Shown here in pieces: positions 8,984 through 18,613 of a stretch of DNA of 64,000 nucleotides. The DNA is from Micromonospora carbonacea (GTDB lineage: Bacteria; Actinomycetota; Actinomycetes; Mycobacteriales; Micromonosporaceae), in the NCBI RefSeq assembly GCF_014205165.1, contig NZ_JACHMZ010000001.1:3392501-3456500 (forward strand), read 5' to 3'. Below the pieces are notes generated by a model, which was given only the letters and a program-made list of their open reading frames with translations, did not search any database and was not told the DNA's origin. Each line of letters starts with the position of its first letter. Within the stretch, counting starts at the first letter, position 1. Both the position numbers and the translations under genes were made by a program.

Positions 8984-9995
8984 ACCCGTCCTGGTCGCCA
9001 CGGACCTGCGCAAGACGTTCACCACCGGCCGGGCCGGGCTCGGCCGCACCCGGGTCAGCGCCGTCGACGGGGTGAGCCTGCGGCTGCACGCCGGGGAGTC
9101 CCTCGGCATCGTCGGCGAGTCGGGCTGCGGCAAGTCCACCCTGGCCCGGCTGCTGGTCGGCCTCGAACGCCCCGACGCGGGCAGCATCGTGGTGCGGGGC
9201 CGCGACATCACCGGCGTGCGGGGGCGGGACCGGCGGCTGCTGCGCCGCCAGGTGCAGATGGTCTTCCAGGACCCGTACACCTCGCTGGACCCGCGCATGT
9301 GCGTGCGCGACCTGATCGCCGAGCCCCTCGTGGTGCACGGCCGCGGCGACCGCCGCGCCCGCGCCGACCGGGTCGCCGAGCTGCTCGGCCTCGTCGGGCT
9401 GGCGCCGGAGCTGATGCACCGCTATCCGCACCAGTTCTCCGGCGGGCAGCGCCAGCGCATCGGCATCGCCCGCGCCCTCGCCCTGGAGCCGGAGATCCTC
9501 GTCTGCGACGAGCCCGTCTCCGCCCTCGACGTCAGCGTCCAGGCGCAGGTGGTCAACCTGCTGCGGGACCTGCAACGCCGGATGGACATCGCCCTGGTGT
9601 TCATCGCCCACGACCTGTCCGTGGTGCGGCACGTCGCCGACCGCACGGCGGTCATGTACCTCGGGCGGCTCGCCGAGATCGGCGACACCGAGACCGTCTA
9701 CACCCGGCCGGCCCACCCGTACACCCAGGCGCTGTTGTCCGCCTCCCCCGTGGTCGACCCCACGGGCCGGCGCGGCGGCAGCCGGCGCATCGTGCTCGCC
9801 GGCGACCCGCCCAGCCCGTCCGACCCGCCGCCTGGCTGCCGGTTCCACACCCGCTGCCGGCTGGCCCGCGAGCAGTGCGGGCAGGTGCAGCCCGTGCTCG
9901 GCCCGACGCCGGGCGACGCCGACCGCGAGGTCGCCTGCCACCTCTCGGACCTGGCGCTGCGGGAGGGCGCGGGCGGCGTGCCGGTCCGGGCCTGA
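8967..9995 (+). CDS. dppF: Dipeptide ABC transporter ATP-binding protein, DppF type
   Basis: This 342-residue ATPase has Walker A GESGCGKST near residue 50, the signature FSGGQRQR, Walker B ILVCDEPVSALD, the H-loop FIAHDLS and the C-terminal cysteine pairs CRFHTRC and EQC. It overlaps the DppD gene by 17 bp with a GAGGAG ribosome site inside that gene. The pair makes the heterodimeric motor for the DppABC parts encoded on the other strand. Confidence 0.92.
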   Translation: MPSPAEPVLVATDLRKTFTTGRAGLGRTRVSAVDGVSLRLHAGESLGIVGESGCGKSTLARLLVGLERPDAGSIVVRGRDITGVRGRDRRLLRRQVQMVFQDPYTSLDPRMCVRDLIAEPLVVHGRGDRRARADRVAELLGLVGLAPELMHRYPHQFSGGQRQRIGIARALALEPEILVCDEPVSALDVSVQAQVVNLLRDLQRRMDIALVFIAHDLSVVRHVADRTAVMYLGRLAEIGDTETVYTRPAHPYTQALLSASPVVDPTGRRGGSRRIVLAGDPPSPSDPPPGCRFHTRCRLAREQCGQVQPVLGPTPGDADREVACHLSDLALREGAGGVPVRA

Positions 9996-10058
9996 CGCCC
10001 TCGCGCCATGCTGGGAGTCGGCGGGTGGATCGGGTCAGCGGTCGTCCGCGGCACGGGC

Positions 10059-10064
10059 TAGCGT
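10059..10064 (+). promoter_or_regulatory. Leaderless -10 box for the LanC-like gene
   Basis: TAGCGT matches the actinobacterial TANNNT -10 box and lies six bases before the GTG at 10071, which has no ribosome-binding site. This spacing is typical of leaderless transcripts whose first base is the start codon. Confidence 0.5.
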
Positions 10065-10070
10065 GACGCC

Positions 10071-11435
10071 GTGGCCGACACGGGGGTGTACCGGGAGTGG
10101 GGCGAGGCGGCCTGGACGTGGGTGCTCGGGCAGATCCGGGACGACGACGGGCCGTGGCTTCCCGTGTCGGTGCCTGATGACGGGTCGCCGGCCGGGCCCG
10201 CCGATGACCGGGACTCGCTGTACGCGGGGATCGCCGGACTCGCCCCGGTACTGGCGGAGATCGGGCAGCACCGCCCGCTGACGGACGTGGAGCGATCCCT
10301 CGCGGCCGGCGTCACGGACCGGCTGTCGACCATGGCGGCCGTCCGCGTCGAGCCGTCGTTCTGCGACGGACTGGCCGGGGACGTGGTGGCGCTGCGGCTG
10401 CTCGCCCCGGGACGGGAACGGATCGCGCTGGAGCGGCTCGCCGAACTGCGTACCCCAGCGGGGTGGGACACGACCCTGACGGTCGGGGCGGGACACGACG
10501 GTCCGCTCACCGACCTGATCATGGGCACGGCCGGGGTGGTGCTGGCTGCCGCCTGGGCGGGCGGCGACCTCGCCGACGGGATCATGTCCGCCGGCGGGGA
10601 GGCGCTGCTACGGGCAGCCGAACCGGCCGGCGGCGGACTGGCCTGGCGCATCCGCCCGGGCCACCCGTCGAGCACGCCGAACTACTCGCACGGCACGGCC
10701 GGTGTGGCCACGGCACTGGCGGTCGCCGGGCGGGCACTCGGCCGGGGCGACTTCCTCGACGCCGCCCGCCGAGGCGCCGGGCACCTGCTCGCCGTGGGCT
10801 CCCTCGACGATGACGGGTTCGTCGTGCCGCACACCCTGCCGTTCTCGCGACGGGACGTCGAACCGGTCACGTACGGCTGGTGCCATGGTCCGACCGGGAC
10901 CTCGTACCTGTTCGCCGCCCTGGCCCACACCGGGGTGGCGCAGGTCGGCGGCGTCGGGACGGGTGAGCTGCGACGGCGCTGCCTGCACGCCGTGCTCGCC
11001 GCCGGCGTTCCGCGCCGGCTGCGCCCCGGCTTCTGGGACAACGACGGCCGCTGCTGCGGCACCGCCGGGGTCGGCGACGCGCTGCTGGACGTCGCACAGG
11101 ACCAGCCGGCCGTGCGGGGGCCGTTGCGCGACGCCGCCTGCATGATGGGCGACGCGCTCGTCGAGCGGGCGATCCGCGACGACGACGGGGCCCGCTGGCG
11201 GTTCGTGGAGCACCGCCAGGACCCGCCGCTGCTGCCACCCGGGACGGGATGGATGCAGGGCGCCGCGGGCATCGCCGCCTTCCTGCTGCGGCTGGCCCGG
11301 GTGACCGGGGACGGGTTCGACGCTCCGGTCGTCGACCGGCCCGATCAGTGGTGGGCCGTTCCGGGTCGGCTGCGCGCCGCGCCCGGGCCGCTCGGCGTCG
11401 CCACGCCGGTCCGGACCGATCTGGACGGGGCCTGA
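10071..11435 (+). CDS. LanC-like (lanthionine cyclase superfamily) protein
   Basis: The 454-residue protein has the alpha-toroid repeats of LanC: SHGTAGVATAL near residue 205, YGWCHGPTG near 270 and GRCCGTAGVGDALLD near 325. In lanthipeptide cyclases zinc is held by Cys, Cys and His, the last two adjacent in a CHG motif. Here the pair is CCG, so His is replaced by Cys. No lanthipeptide precursor, dehydratase or protease gene lies nearby, so it is more likely an orphan LanC-like protein than part of a lanthipeptide pathway. It appears to be transcribed alone from a leaderless promoter. Confidence 0.8.
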   Translation: MADTGVYREWGEAAWTWVLGQIRDDDGPWLPVSVPDDGSPAGPADDRDSLYAGIAGLAPVLAEIGQHRPLTDVERSLAAGVTDRLSTMAAVRVEPSFCDGLAGDVVALRLLAPGRERIALERLAELRTPAGWDTTLTVGAGHDGPLTDLIMGTAGVVLAAAWAGGDLADGIMSAGGEALLRAAEPAGGGLAWRIRPGHPSSTPNYSHGTAGVATALAVAGRALGRGDFLDAARRGAGHLLAVGSLDDDGFVVPHTLPFSRRDVEPVTYGWCHGPTGTSYLFAALAHTGVAQVGGVGTGELRRRCLHAVLAAGVPRRLRPGFWDNDGRCCGTAGVGDALLDVAQDQPAVRGPLRDAACMMGDALVERAIRDDDGARWRFVEHRQDPPLLPPGTGWMQGAAGIAAFLLRLARVTGDGFDAPVVDRPDQWWAVPGRLRAAPGPLGVATPVRTDLDGA

Positions 11436-11460
11436 CGCCGCGTCCCGGCCCGGCCGGTGC

Positions 11461-13038
11461 TCACTCGGGCGTGGGCGGGCCCAGCAGGCGGATCTCCTCG
11501 ATGTCGAGCGCGGCCTGCAACTCGCGCAGCACCGTGTCGTCGATCTCGTTGGCGTTGCGCAGCCGGGTGACCTCGCGCCGCTTGCGGTCCAGGACCGCCA
11601 GCCGCAGCCGGCGCTCCAGGTCGCGGGCCGCCTCGGCGGCCTCGCCCTGCTCGGCGGCGCGGATGTCGTCGAGGTGGTCCTGGTAGTCGCTGCGGATCCG
11701 GTCGGCGACGTCCCGGTGCACGCCCAGCCGGTCGGCCGCCTCCGGCAGCGCCGCCAGCCCGGCCTCGGTGGCCCGCAGCCGGGCCATCCGCACCTCGTCG
11801 GCGCGCTGCTGGTCGCCGACGAGGCCCGCCCAGCGGACCACGAGCGGGAGGGTGGTGCCCTGCACCAGCATGATCATGACGATCACCAGCGCCGTGCAGA
11901 AGATGATCAGGTCCCGTTCGTGGACGGGCTCCCCCGCCGGCGTGGACAGCGGCACCGCGAGGGCCGCGGCCAGGGACACCGCGCCGCGGAAGCCGGCCCA
12001 CCCGGCGGCCGTGCGAATCCGCCAGCCGACCCGCAGGGCCCGCTGCGACTTGCGGCGGTCGACCAGCGGCAACAGGTACGCCGACAGGTGCAGCCAGGCC
12101 ATCCGGGTCGCCAGCACGGTGCCGGCGACCAGCACCGCGATGAGCAGCGCCTGCCTCGCCGACGTGCTGGTGACCCCGCGCACCGCACGGGGGATCTGCA
12201 TGCCGAGCAGGACGAACAGGCCCCCGTTGATCAGGAACGTGGTGAGGTCCCAGAAGGCGTAGGCCAGCACCCGGGAGGGCGCCCGGATCACCCGGGGACC
12301 GGCGAAGGAGAGCACCAGACCGGCGACCACCACCGCGAGCACCCCGCTGGAGTGCAGTTCCTCGGCGGCCAGGAACGCGACGAACGGCGTGAGCACGCTG
12401 AGCGCGCCCTCGCGCAGCGGGTCGTCGAGGCGGCGGCGGATCAGCACGACCACCACCCCGGTCACCAGCCCGGCCGCGACACCGCCGAGGAACGACCCGC
12501 CGACGCGTACGACGAGCGGCAGCGCCCCCGGCGGCGCGCTGCCGGTGATCAGGCCGAGCGCGACGGCGAAGAGGACGAGCGCGGTGCCGTCGTTGATCAG
12601 GCTCTCCGCGCGCAGGACGGTGAGGAAGCGACGGGGCATCCGCTTGGCCAGGCCGGCGACCGCGGCGGCGTCGGTCGGGGCCAGCACCGCACCGAGCACC
12701 CACGCCGCCGGCCCCTCGACGCCGGCCGCCTGGGCGACCAGCGCCACCGTCACCATCGTGACCGCGACCAGACCCACGGCGAGCAGGGCGATGACGGTCA
12801 GGTTGGCGCGGATCTCCCGCAGGCTGATGGTGAGGCTCTCCCGGTAGAGGATCGCGGGCAGGAACAGCAGCAGCACCACGTCCGGTTCGAGGACCACGTC
12901 CGACAGCGGCGGGGCGAGCGCCAGCAGCGCGCCCATCCCGATGAGCAGGACCGGCGGGGCGACCCGGTAGCGCCCGCCGATGGTGGTGCCGACGAGCACG
13001 GTGGCCGCCAGCACCACGATCAGGACGAGCCCCTCCAC
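11461..13038 (-). CDS. Na+/H+ antiporter, CPA1 family
   Basis: The 525-residue protein has about twelve hydrophobic helices, an ion-site segment [11 protein letters not shown] near residue 120 and the conserved helix [16 protein letters not shown] near 345, followed by a roughly 110-residue charged cytoplasmic tail of alpha helices. These are features of bacterial CPA1/NhaP-like exchangers, which export sodium for protons. The GTG at 13038 is chosen because a GGAGGGG box lies five bases upstream; further upstream the frame loses membrane character. It converges on the LanC-like gene and seems to be a single-gene unit. Confidence 0.88.
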   Translation of the reverse strand: MEGLVLIVVLAATVLVGTTIGGRYRVAPPVLLIGMGALLALAPPLSDVVLEPDVVLLLFLPAILYRESLTISLREIRANLTVIALLAVGLVAVTMVTVALVAQAAGVEGPAAWVLGAVLAPTDAAAVAGLAKRMPRRFLTVLRAESLINDGTALVLFAVALGLITGSAPPGALPLVVRVGGSFLGGVAAGLVTGVVVVLIRRRLDDPLREGALSVLTPFVAFLAAEELHSSGVLAVVVAGLVLSFAGPRVIRAPSRVLAYAFWDLTTFLINGGLFVLLGMQIPRAVRGVTSTSARQALLIAVLVAGTVLATRMAWLHLSAYLLPLVDRRKSQRALRVGWRIRTAAGWAGFRGAVSLAAALAVPLSTPAGEPVHERDLIIFCTALVIVMIMLVQGTTLPLVVRWAGLVGDQQRADEVRMARLRATEAGLAALPEAADRLGVHRDVADRIRSDYQDHLDDIRAAEQGEAAEAARDLERRLRLAVLDRKRREVTRLRNANEIDDTVLRELQAALDIEEIRLLGPPTPE

Positions 13039-13157
13039 GTCGACCCCTCCGCGTCGTACGTCCGGTGCGGCCGTACGGCGTCGGAGGCGCCTGCCCGCCC
13101 CCACATGGTTCTACGGCGGGCGCGGACAGGAGGGGAAAACGGACCTATCGGGCAGGG

Positions 13158-13763
13158 TCAGTCGCCGGCCGTGACGGAGCTGGCGGTCATGGCGTTGTCC
13201 GTGAGCGCGCCGCCCTGCACGGTGACGGTCTGGCCGCGCTTGATCGCGGTCAGCTTGCTGGCCCGGGTGGTCCGCACGGCCGTGCCGTCGGTGGTGCGGA
13301 CCGTGACCACGGTGCCGTCTGCGGTCTCGACGTAGAGGGTGTCCCCGTCGACGAGCGTCACCGTGCCGGTGGCGCTGCCCGCGGCCGCGCTCGCAGCGAC
13401 GCCCGGCTGCCCGCCCGGCCCGGTGCCGCCCTGGCCGCGCCCCGGCCCGGCCGCCCCGCCGGGCAGGCCCCCCGGGAACGCCCCGGCCCGCGCCGAGCCC
13501 CCCGCCGGCTCGCCCCACCGCTGCTGCACCTGCACCCCGCCGAGGAAGCCGGCGACGACGAGCACGAGCGCGCCGAGAACCAGCGTGCCCCGGTTCCACC
13601 ACCGGCGGGGAGCCGCCGCGGCCAGCGCGGCGGTGAGGTCGCCGTCGGGTCCCGCGGCGGCCGGCGACGCGGGGGCGCGGTCGTCGTCCGGCTCCGCCGG
13701 GCCGGTCGGGTCCGTGGCGGCGCCGCCGACCCGGGCGAAGACGACGGTGTCGCTGTTGTCCAT
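13158..13763 (-). CDS. Membrane-anchored DUF5666-like protein of the efflux operon
   Basis: The 201-residue protein has an acidic and proline-rich cytoplasmic N-terminus (1-60), one membrane helix (about 67-88), a Gly/Pro-rich spacer and a C-terminal beta-rich domain (about 135-201) with the [14 protein letters not shown] and VRTTDGTAV repeats seen in DUF5666 domains. The ATG at 13763 has an AAGGA site; a GTG 24 bases upstream is the alternative. It is the last gene of the MacAB-type operon, 30 bp after the permease, and may assist or sense the exporter; its molecular role is not known. Confidence 0.7.
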   Translation of the reverse strand: MDNSDTVVFARVGGAATDPTGPAEPDDDRAPASPAAAGPDGDLTAALAAAAPRRWWNRGTLVLGALVLVVAGFLGGVQVQQRWGEPAGGSARAGAFPGGLPGGAAGPGRGQGGTGPGGQPGVAASAAAGSATGTVTLVDGDTLYVETADGTVVTVRTTDGTAVRTTRASKLTAIKRGQTVTVQGGALTDNAMTASSVTAGD

Positions 13764-13793
13764 GTTCGATCCTTGCCTGTCGGGCACGCTGGC

Positions 13794-14987
13794 CTACTCG
13801 TAGCGCAGGGCGTCGATGGGGCGCAGCCGGGCCGCCCGCGCCGCCGGCAGGCCGCCGAAGAAGAGGCCGATCGCGATGGAGACGCCGAGGGCCAGCGCGA
13901 CGGAGCTGGGCACGATCACGGGTCGGACACCGACGATGGTGAACCGGGACCCGAGCAGCGCGGCGGCCACCCCGAGCGCCCCGCCGAGGAGGCTCAGCAA
14001 GGTCGCCTCGATCAGGAACTGGGTCAGCACCGTCCGGCGCCGGGCACCGAGCGCCTTGCGGATGCCGATCTCCCGCGTCCGTTCGGTGACGGTCACGAGC
14101 ATGATGTTGGTGATCCCGATGCCGCCGACCAGGAGGCTGATCGCGGCGACCGCGCCGAGCAGGGTGGTGAAGGTGTCGGCCGTCTCGGTCTGGGTCTGCA
14201 ACAGCTGCGCGGCGTTCTGGATCCGGTACGGCGCGCTGGCCGAACCGGTGGCGGGCAGCCGCTGGGCGAGCACCGTGGAGATCTGGGCCTGCACGGCGTC
14301 CACCTCGCCCGGGTCGGCCGCCTCGACGAGGATCGAGCTGATCGGCCCGTACCCGGTGAGCACCTCCCGCACGGCGCTCAGCGGCGCGACGGCGGTGTCG
14401 TTGGCGTCCTGGAAGCCGGTCGAGGACTTCGGCGCGAGCACCCCGACCACCGTGAACAGGGCCCCACCGGCGGTGACCTGCCGGCCGACCGGGTCGAGGC
14501 CGGCGAACAGCTCGTCGGCGACGGTCTGCCCGATGACGACCACCCGGCGGCCCTGCGCCTCGTCGTCGGCCGTGAACGCGGCCCCCGCGGCCACCGGCGA
14601 GTTGGACGCGGCGAACCAGCCCGGCCGGGTGCCCACGAACTGGGCGACCTCGTGGTCGGCGCCCTCGTAGGTCACCGTCGTGGAGGTGGTCGCCAGCGGG
14701 GACACCGAACGGACGCCGGGGGCGAGCACCGGGTCGGCGAGCGCGTCGGCGACCTCGACGGTCAGGCCGCCCGGTCCCGAGCCGCGGCTGGCGCCGGTCA
14801 CGGTGAGGGTGTTGGTGCCCAGCGCCTCGATCCGGCTGGTCACGGCCTGCGCCGACCCGTTGCCGACGGCCACCAGCAGGATCACCGCGGCGACGCCGAT
14901 GAGGATGCCCAGCATGGTCAGCGCCGAGCGCAGCTTGTTGGCGGCCACGCCGCGCAGGGCGAACCGGATCGTCTCGGTGACGGTCAT
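13794..14987 (-). CDS. MacB/FtsX-type ABC transporter permease
   Basis: The 397-residue permease has an N-terminal helix (about 20-45), a large extracytoplasmic domain (50-260) and three C-terminal helices with the FtsX-type motif [28 protein letters not shown]. This is the MacB topology without a fused ATPase. The start overlaps the ATPase gene stop by four bases. With the adaptor and ATPase it should form an efflux or envelope-sensing mechanotransmission complex. Substrates of such systems in actinomycetes are mostly peptides or unknown. Confidence 0.9.
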   Translation of the reverse strand: MTVTETIRFALRGVAANKLRSALTMLGILIGVAAVILLVAVGNGSAQAVTSRIEALGTNTLTVTGASRGSGPGGLTVEVADALADPVLAPGVRSVSPLATTSTTVTYEGADHEVAQFVGTRPGWFAASNSPVAAGAAFTADDEAQGRRVVVIGQTVADELFAGLDPVGRQVTAGGALFTVVGVLAPKSSTGFQDANDTAVAPLSAVREVLTGYGPISSILVEAADPGEVDAVQAQISTVLAQRLPATGSASAPYRIQNAAQLLQTQTETADTFTTLLGAVAAISLLVGGIGITNIMLVTVTERTREIGIRKALGARRRTVLTQFLIEATLLSLLGGALGVAAALLGSRFTIVGVRPVIVPSSVALALGVSIAIGLFFGGLPAARAARLRPIDALRYE

Positions 14988-15724
14988 CGGCCGGCCACCG
15001 CCGCGTGCCGGCCCGTGCGGTCCTGGCGCTCGTCGGAGCGGACCCGGCCGTCGAGAAGCCGGATCAGCCGCCGGGCGCGGTCGCCGACCTCCGGCTCGTG
15101 GGTGATCAGCACGATCGTCCTGCCGGCGGCGTTGAGCTGGTCGAACACGGCCAGGATGTCCTCGGTGGAGCGGCTGTCCAGGTTGCCGGTGGGCTCGTCG
15201 GCGAGCACCAGCGCGGGCTCGGTGACCAGCGCGCGGGCCACCGCGACGCGTTGCTGCTGCCCGCCGGAGAGCTGATTGGGGTGGTGGTCGGCGCGGTCGG
15301 CCAGCCCCACCGCGTCCAGCGCGGCGAGCGCCCGTCGCCGCCGCTGCCCCGCCCGCACGCCCGCGTACGCCAGCGGCAGCTCGACGTTGGCCACCGCGCT
15401 GGTGCGGGGAATGAGGTTGAACGCCTGGAAGACGAACCCGATGAGCCGGTTGCGCACGAGGGCGAGCTGGCGGTCCGCCAGGCGACCGACGTCGACGCCG
15501 TCGAGCAGGTAACTGCCGCCGGAGGGCGCGTCGAGGCAGCCGATGATGTTCATCAGGGTGGACTTGCCGGACCCGGAGGAGCCCATGATCGCCACGTAGT
15601 CGCCGGCGTCCACCGTCAGCGACACCCCGCGCAACGCGTGGACGGCGGCGGGGCCCTCGCCGTACACCTTGGTCAGCGCGCGGACGTCCAGGACCGGACG
15701 GCGCGGCGTGGTCCGGGGCTCCAT
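14984..15724 (-). CDS. MacB/LolD-type ABC transporter ATP-binding protein
   Basis: The 246-residue ATPase has Walker [10 protein letters not shown] near residue 48, the Q-loop [14 protein letters not shown], the signature [15 protein letters not shown], Walker [13 protein letters not shown] and the H-loop LITHEPEV. The NLIPRTSA and PTGNLDS elements are typical of the LolD/MacB branch. Its ATG overlaps the adaptor stop by one base (TGATG), and its stop overlaps the permease start, so adaptor, ATPase and permease are made together. Confidence 0.92.
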   Translation of the reverse strand: MEPRTTPRRPVLDVRALTKVYGEGPAAVHALRGVSLTVDAGDYVAIMGSSGSGKSTLMNIIGCLDAPSGGSYLLDGVDVGRLADRQLALVRNRLIGFVFQAFNLIPRTSAVANVELPLAYAGVRAGQRRRRALAALDAVGLADRADHHPNQLSGGQQQRVAVARALVTEPALVLADEPTGNLDSRSTEDILAVFDQLNAAGRTIVLITHEPEVGDRARRLIRLLDGRVRSDERQDRTGRHAAVAGR

Positions 15725-16947
15725 CAGCGGGTCCCGGTGCCGGCCCGGGGGCCGCCCTGTCCCCCGGCGGGGAAACCGCCGCCGGGGAAGCCTCCGCCGC
15801 CGGGGAAGCGGCCCCCGCCGCCGGTCAGGCCGCCGCTGGTGCCGGAGGTGCTGGTCTCGGGCAGCACGACCCGCTCCCCCTCGGTGAGCCCGGAGGTGAT
15901 CTCGTAGGCCCGGTCGCCGGCCAGGCCGACCTGCACCCGCCGGGTCTCCTGGCCGGTGTCGGTGAGGACGGTGACGATCCGCCGGTCGCCGCTGCCGCTC
16001 ACCGCGGCCGAGTTGACCTGCAGCACGTTCTCGGCCGTGCCGGTCACGACGGCCACCCGCACGGTCTGCCCCGGCCTGGCCCCGGTGGGCAGGTCGGCGA
16101 CGCCGAGGGTGACCCCGTAGGTGACCACGCCGTTGGCGGTGGTGGCCTGCGGGTCGATCGCCCGCACCGCACCGGTGGCGGTGGCCCCGTCCAGGGCGTT
16201 CCAGGTGACGGTGGCCGGCTGGCCGGCCTTGAGCCGGGTGGCGTCGGCCTCGGCGACCGCGGCGGTGACCTGGAGCTTCGACAGGTCGGCGAGGTCGACG
16301 AAGCCGGACGAGGCGCCGGACGACCCGCCGGAGGCGGCCCCGGACGAGCCGGAGCCCGGTGACCCGGAACCCGAGGAGCCGGAACCCGACGAGCCGCCGG
16401 ACGGGCCGCCGACGGTGCCGTTGACGGCGACGACGGTGCCGGCCATCGGCGCGGTGAGCCGGGTGCCCTCCACCGCGGCCTCGGCCTCGTCGACGGCCAA
16501 CTCGGCCTGGGTCACCTCGTTCTCCGCCGTGGCGGTGTCGGAGCCGGCGTCCCGCGCCCGGTCCAGCGCGTCCTCCGCCGCGTCCAGGTTCGCCTGCGCC
16601 ATCTTCAGGTCGCGCCGGGCGTCGGCCGGGTCGACCTCGGCGAGCAGCTGCCCCTTGCGTACCTTCTGGCCGACGGTCACCGCGACCGAGGTGACCGTCC
16701 CGGCCGTGGCGAAGGTGGCGGTGGCGGTGGCGGCGCTCTCCAGCGAACCGTCCGCCGTGACCGTCGCGGTCACCGTGCCCCGGGAGACCTGGACCGTCCG
16801 GGTGCCGCCGGTCGTCCCGGCCCGCGCCGACGCGTCGCCGCGCACGGACAGCCAGGCCCAGGTGCCGCCGCCGACCAGCAACAGGGTCAGGACGGCGTTG
16901 ACCGCCACGGTGGGCCGGCGCAGGGCCGCCGGCAGGCGTGCACGCAT
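15724..16947 (-). CDS. HlyD/MacA-type efflux adaptor
   Basis: The 407-residue membrane-fusion-type protein has one N-terminal helix (about 12-34), a lipoyl half-domain (GTVTSVAVTVGQKVRKGQLLAEVD), an alpha-helical hairpin (about 125-175), the second lipoyl half (RLTAPMAGTVVAVNG) and beta-barrel domains. Two low-complexity insertions stand out: a Ser/Gly/Pro-rich loop after the second lipoyl motif and a Gly/Phe/Pro-rich C-terminus. The ATG at 16947 follows the kinase stop by 46 bp; the longer upstream frame is kinase coding sequence read out of frame. It links the ABC permease to the envelope. Confidence 0.88.
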   Translation of the reverse strand: MRARLPAALRRPTVAVNAVLTLLLVGGGTWAWLSVRGDASARAGTTGGTRTVQVSRGTVTATVTADGSLESAATATATFATAGTVTSVAVTVGQKVRKGQLLAEVDPADARRDLKMAQANLDAAEDALDRARDAGSDTATAENEVTQAELAVDEAEAAVEGTRLTAPMAGTVVAVNGTVGGPSGGSSGSGSSGSGSPGSGSSGAASGGSSGASSGFVDLADLSKLQVTAAVAEADATRLKAGQPATVTWNALDGATATGAVRAIDPQATTANGVVTYGVTLGVADLPTGARPGQTVRVAVVTGTAENVLQVNSAAVSGSGDRRIVTVLTDTGQETRRVQVGLAGDRAYEITSGLTEGERVVLPETSTSGTSGGLTGGGGRFPGGGGFPGGGFPAGGQGGPRAGTGTR

Positions 16948-16970
16948 GGAGGGGATCCTGGCGGCCCCGC

Positions 16971-17010
16971 CTCGGAGGATCTTCGACGTCACCTCATAGC
17001 TGGCTCGGAG
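16971..17010 (-). promoter_or_regulatory. Possible response-regulator heptamer array before the adaptor gene
   Basis: On the coding strand, CTCCGAG, CTATGAG, CGTCGAA and CTCCGAG follow each other with an exact 11-bp period, 24 bp upstream of the adaptor start and partly inside the kinase 3' end. The first and last copies equal the heptamers found at 20850-20867. This suggests a third site for the regulator encoded at 18610-19392, but the two middle copies are weak. Confidence 0.4.
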
Positions 17011-18613
17011 TCGGCGGCGGCGCGTCGCGGACCGGCCGCGCCGGCCGGTCGCCCTCCGCCGGGGAACCGGCGACGGGCAGCAGCACGCGGAAGGCTGTGC
17101 CCGCCCCGGGGCCGCTGTGCAGCTCGATCCAGCCGCCGTGGGCGTGCACGATCGACGCCGCGATGGACAGGCCGAGCCCGGAGCCGCCGCCGTCGCCCCG
17201 GCCCCGGCTCGCATCGGCGCGGTAGAGCCGCTCGAAGACCCGGGTGGCGTGCTCGGCGGGGATGCCCGGGCCGTCGTCGTGCACCTCCAGCACGGCCAGC
17301 CCGCCGGCGGGCGGTGCGGGCGTCGGCCCGGACCGGACCACCACGCCGCCCCGGGCCGGCGCGGGCGGCGGGCCGGCCACGGCGGCGGGCAGCCGGCCGA
17401 TGCGGACGGTCACCCGCGCCCCCGGCCCGGTGTGCTGCATGGCGTTGCCGACCAGGTTCGCCGCGACCTGGCGCAGCCGGTGCTCGTCGCCGAGCACGGT
17501 CGGCGGCTCGAACGTCTCGTCGTCCTCGGTGAGCGTGGTCAGCCGGACCCGCCGCCCCGGGGCGCGGGCGTGCGCGTCGCGGATGGTGTCGGCGGCGACC
17601 TCCAACACGTCGACCGGGCGCAGCACCGGGGCGCGGTGGCGGTCCAGCCGGGCGAGCAGCAGCAGATCCTCGACGAGCACCCCCATCCGGGCGGCCTCGG
17701 CCTCGATCCGGCCCATCGCCTCGTCCAGGGCCGGTCCGGGCGGGGCGCCGCCGCGGCGGTACAGCTCGGCGAAGCCCCGGATCGAGGTCAGCGGGGTGCG
17801 CAGCTCGTGCGAGGCGTCGGCGACGAACTGGCGCAGCCGGCGGTCGGCCGCGGCGCGGGCGGTCATCTCCGTGCCGATCCGGTCCAGCATGAGGTTCACC
17901 GCCGCGCCGAGGCGGCCGGGCTCGGTGTGCGGGTCGGTGTCGTGCAGCCGGCGGGCCAGGTCGCCGCCGGTGATGCCCGCGACGACGCGTTCCATCCTGG
18001 TCAGGGGGCTCAGCCCGAGGCGGACCACGAAGGCGGCGAGCAGGCCCAGCACGATCAGGACGCTGCCGGTCACCGCGGCGTCGATCACCACGAGCCGGTC
18101 GACGGTCCGCTCCGCCTCGGCCAGGGACGCGCCGAGCACCACGACCTCCCCGCCGTCGCCGACCGGGACCGCCAGCAGCCGCCACGCGTCCCCGTCGCCG
18201 GCGACGGTGTACGGGCGGCCGGCCCGGGCCCGCGCCGCCACCTCGGCCAGCGGGCCGGGATCGGGCGCGGCGGCCGACGGCGTGCTGCTGCGCTCGGGGT
18301 CCCGGGCGCCGTCGGCCCGGTAGTGGACGACCAGTTGGTCCGGCCCGAGGCGCGCGAACCGGCCGGGGTTGCGCGGCCCGCCGGTGGTCGCGCCCCCGGC
18401 CGGGAACCCGGAGGTGGCGCGCGGGGCGTCGGTGAAGGGGCGGGCCAGCCCGGTGAGCTGCTGGTCGACCCGCTGCACCAGGTAGCCGCGCAGCAGCACC
18501 AGCCCGGCGGCGTTCGCCCCCAGCAGGGCCAGGGTGGCGAGGATTCCGACGAGGAGCACCAGCCGGGACCGCAGCGTCCAGTGCGCCCAGGGGCGGATCG
18601 GCCGCCGGCTCAC
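16994..18613 (-). CDS. Two-component sensor histidine kinase
   Basis: The 539-residue kinase has a first membrane helix (about 17-40), a Pro/Gly-rich sensor domain outside the membrane, a second helix near 165-187, a HAMP segment, and the dimer/phosphoacceptor box FVADASHELRTPLTSIRG. These are followed by a HATPase domain with NLVGNAMQHT, DDGPGI and GGGSGLGLSIA. The GTG at 18613 overlaps the regulator stop (GTGA). It is the cognate kinase of the OmpR-type protein encoded just before it and probably senses an envelope or drug signal for the MacAB-type exporter. Confidence 0.93.
   Translation of the reverse strand: MSRRPIRPWAHWTLRSRLVLLVGILATLALLGANAAGLVLLRGYLVQRVDQQLTGLARPFTDAPRATSGFPAGGATTGGPRNPGRFARLGPDQLVVHYRADGARDPERSSTPSAAAPDPGPLAEVAARARAGRPYTVAGDGDAWRLLAVPVGDGGEVVVLGASLAEAERTVDRLVVIDAAVTGSVLIVLGLLAAFVVRLGLSPLTRMERVVAGITGGDLARRLHDTDPHTEPGRLGAAVNLMLDRIGTEMTARAAADRRLRQFVADASHELRTPLTSIRGFAELYRRGGAPPGPALDEAMGRIEAEAARMGVLVEDLLLLARLDRHRAPVLRPVDVLEVAADTIRDAHARAPGRRVRLTTLTEDDETFEPPTVLGDEHRLRQVAANLVGNAMQHTGPGARVTVRIGRLPAAVAGPPPAPARGGVVVRSGPTPAPPAGGLAVLEVHDDGPGIPAEHATRVFERLYRADASRGRGDGGGSGLGLSIAASIVHAHGGWIELHSGPGAGTAFRVLLPVAGSPAEGDRPARPVRDAPPPTPSQL

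Noticed and set aside
10071..11435. Lanthipeptide biosynthetic cluster
   Set aside because: Only the LanC-like gene is present. No precursor, dehydratase or LanT/LanP gene lies within reach.
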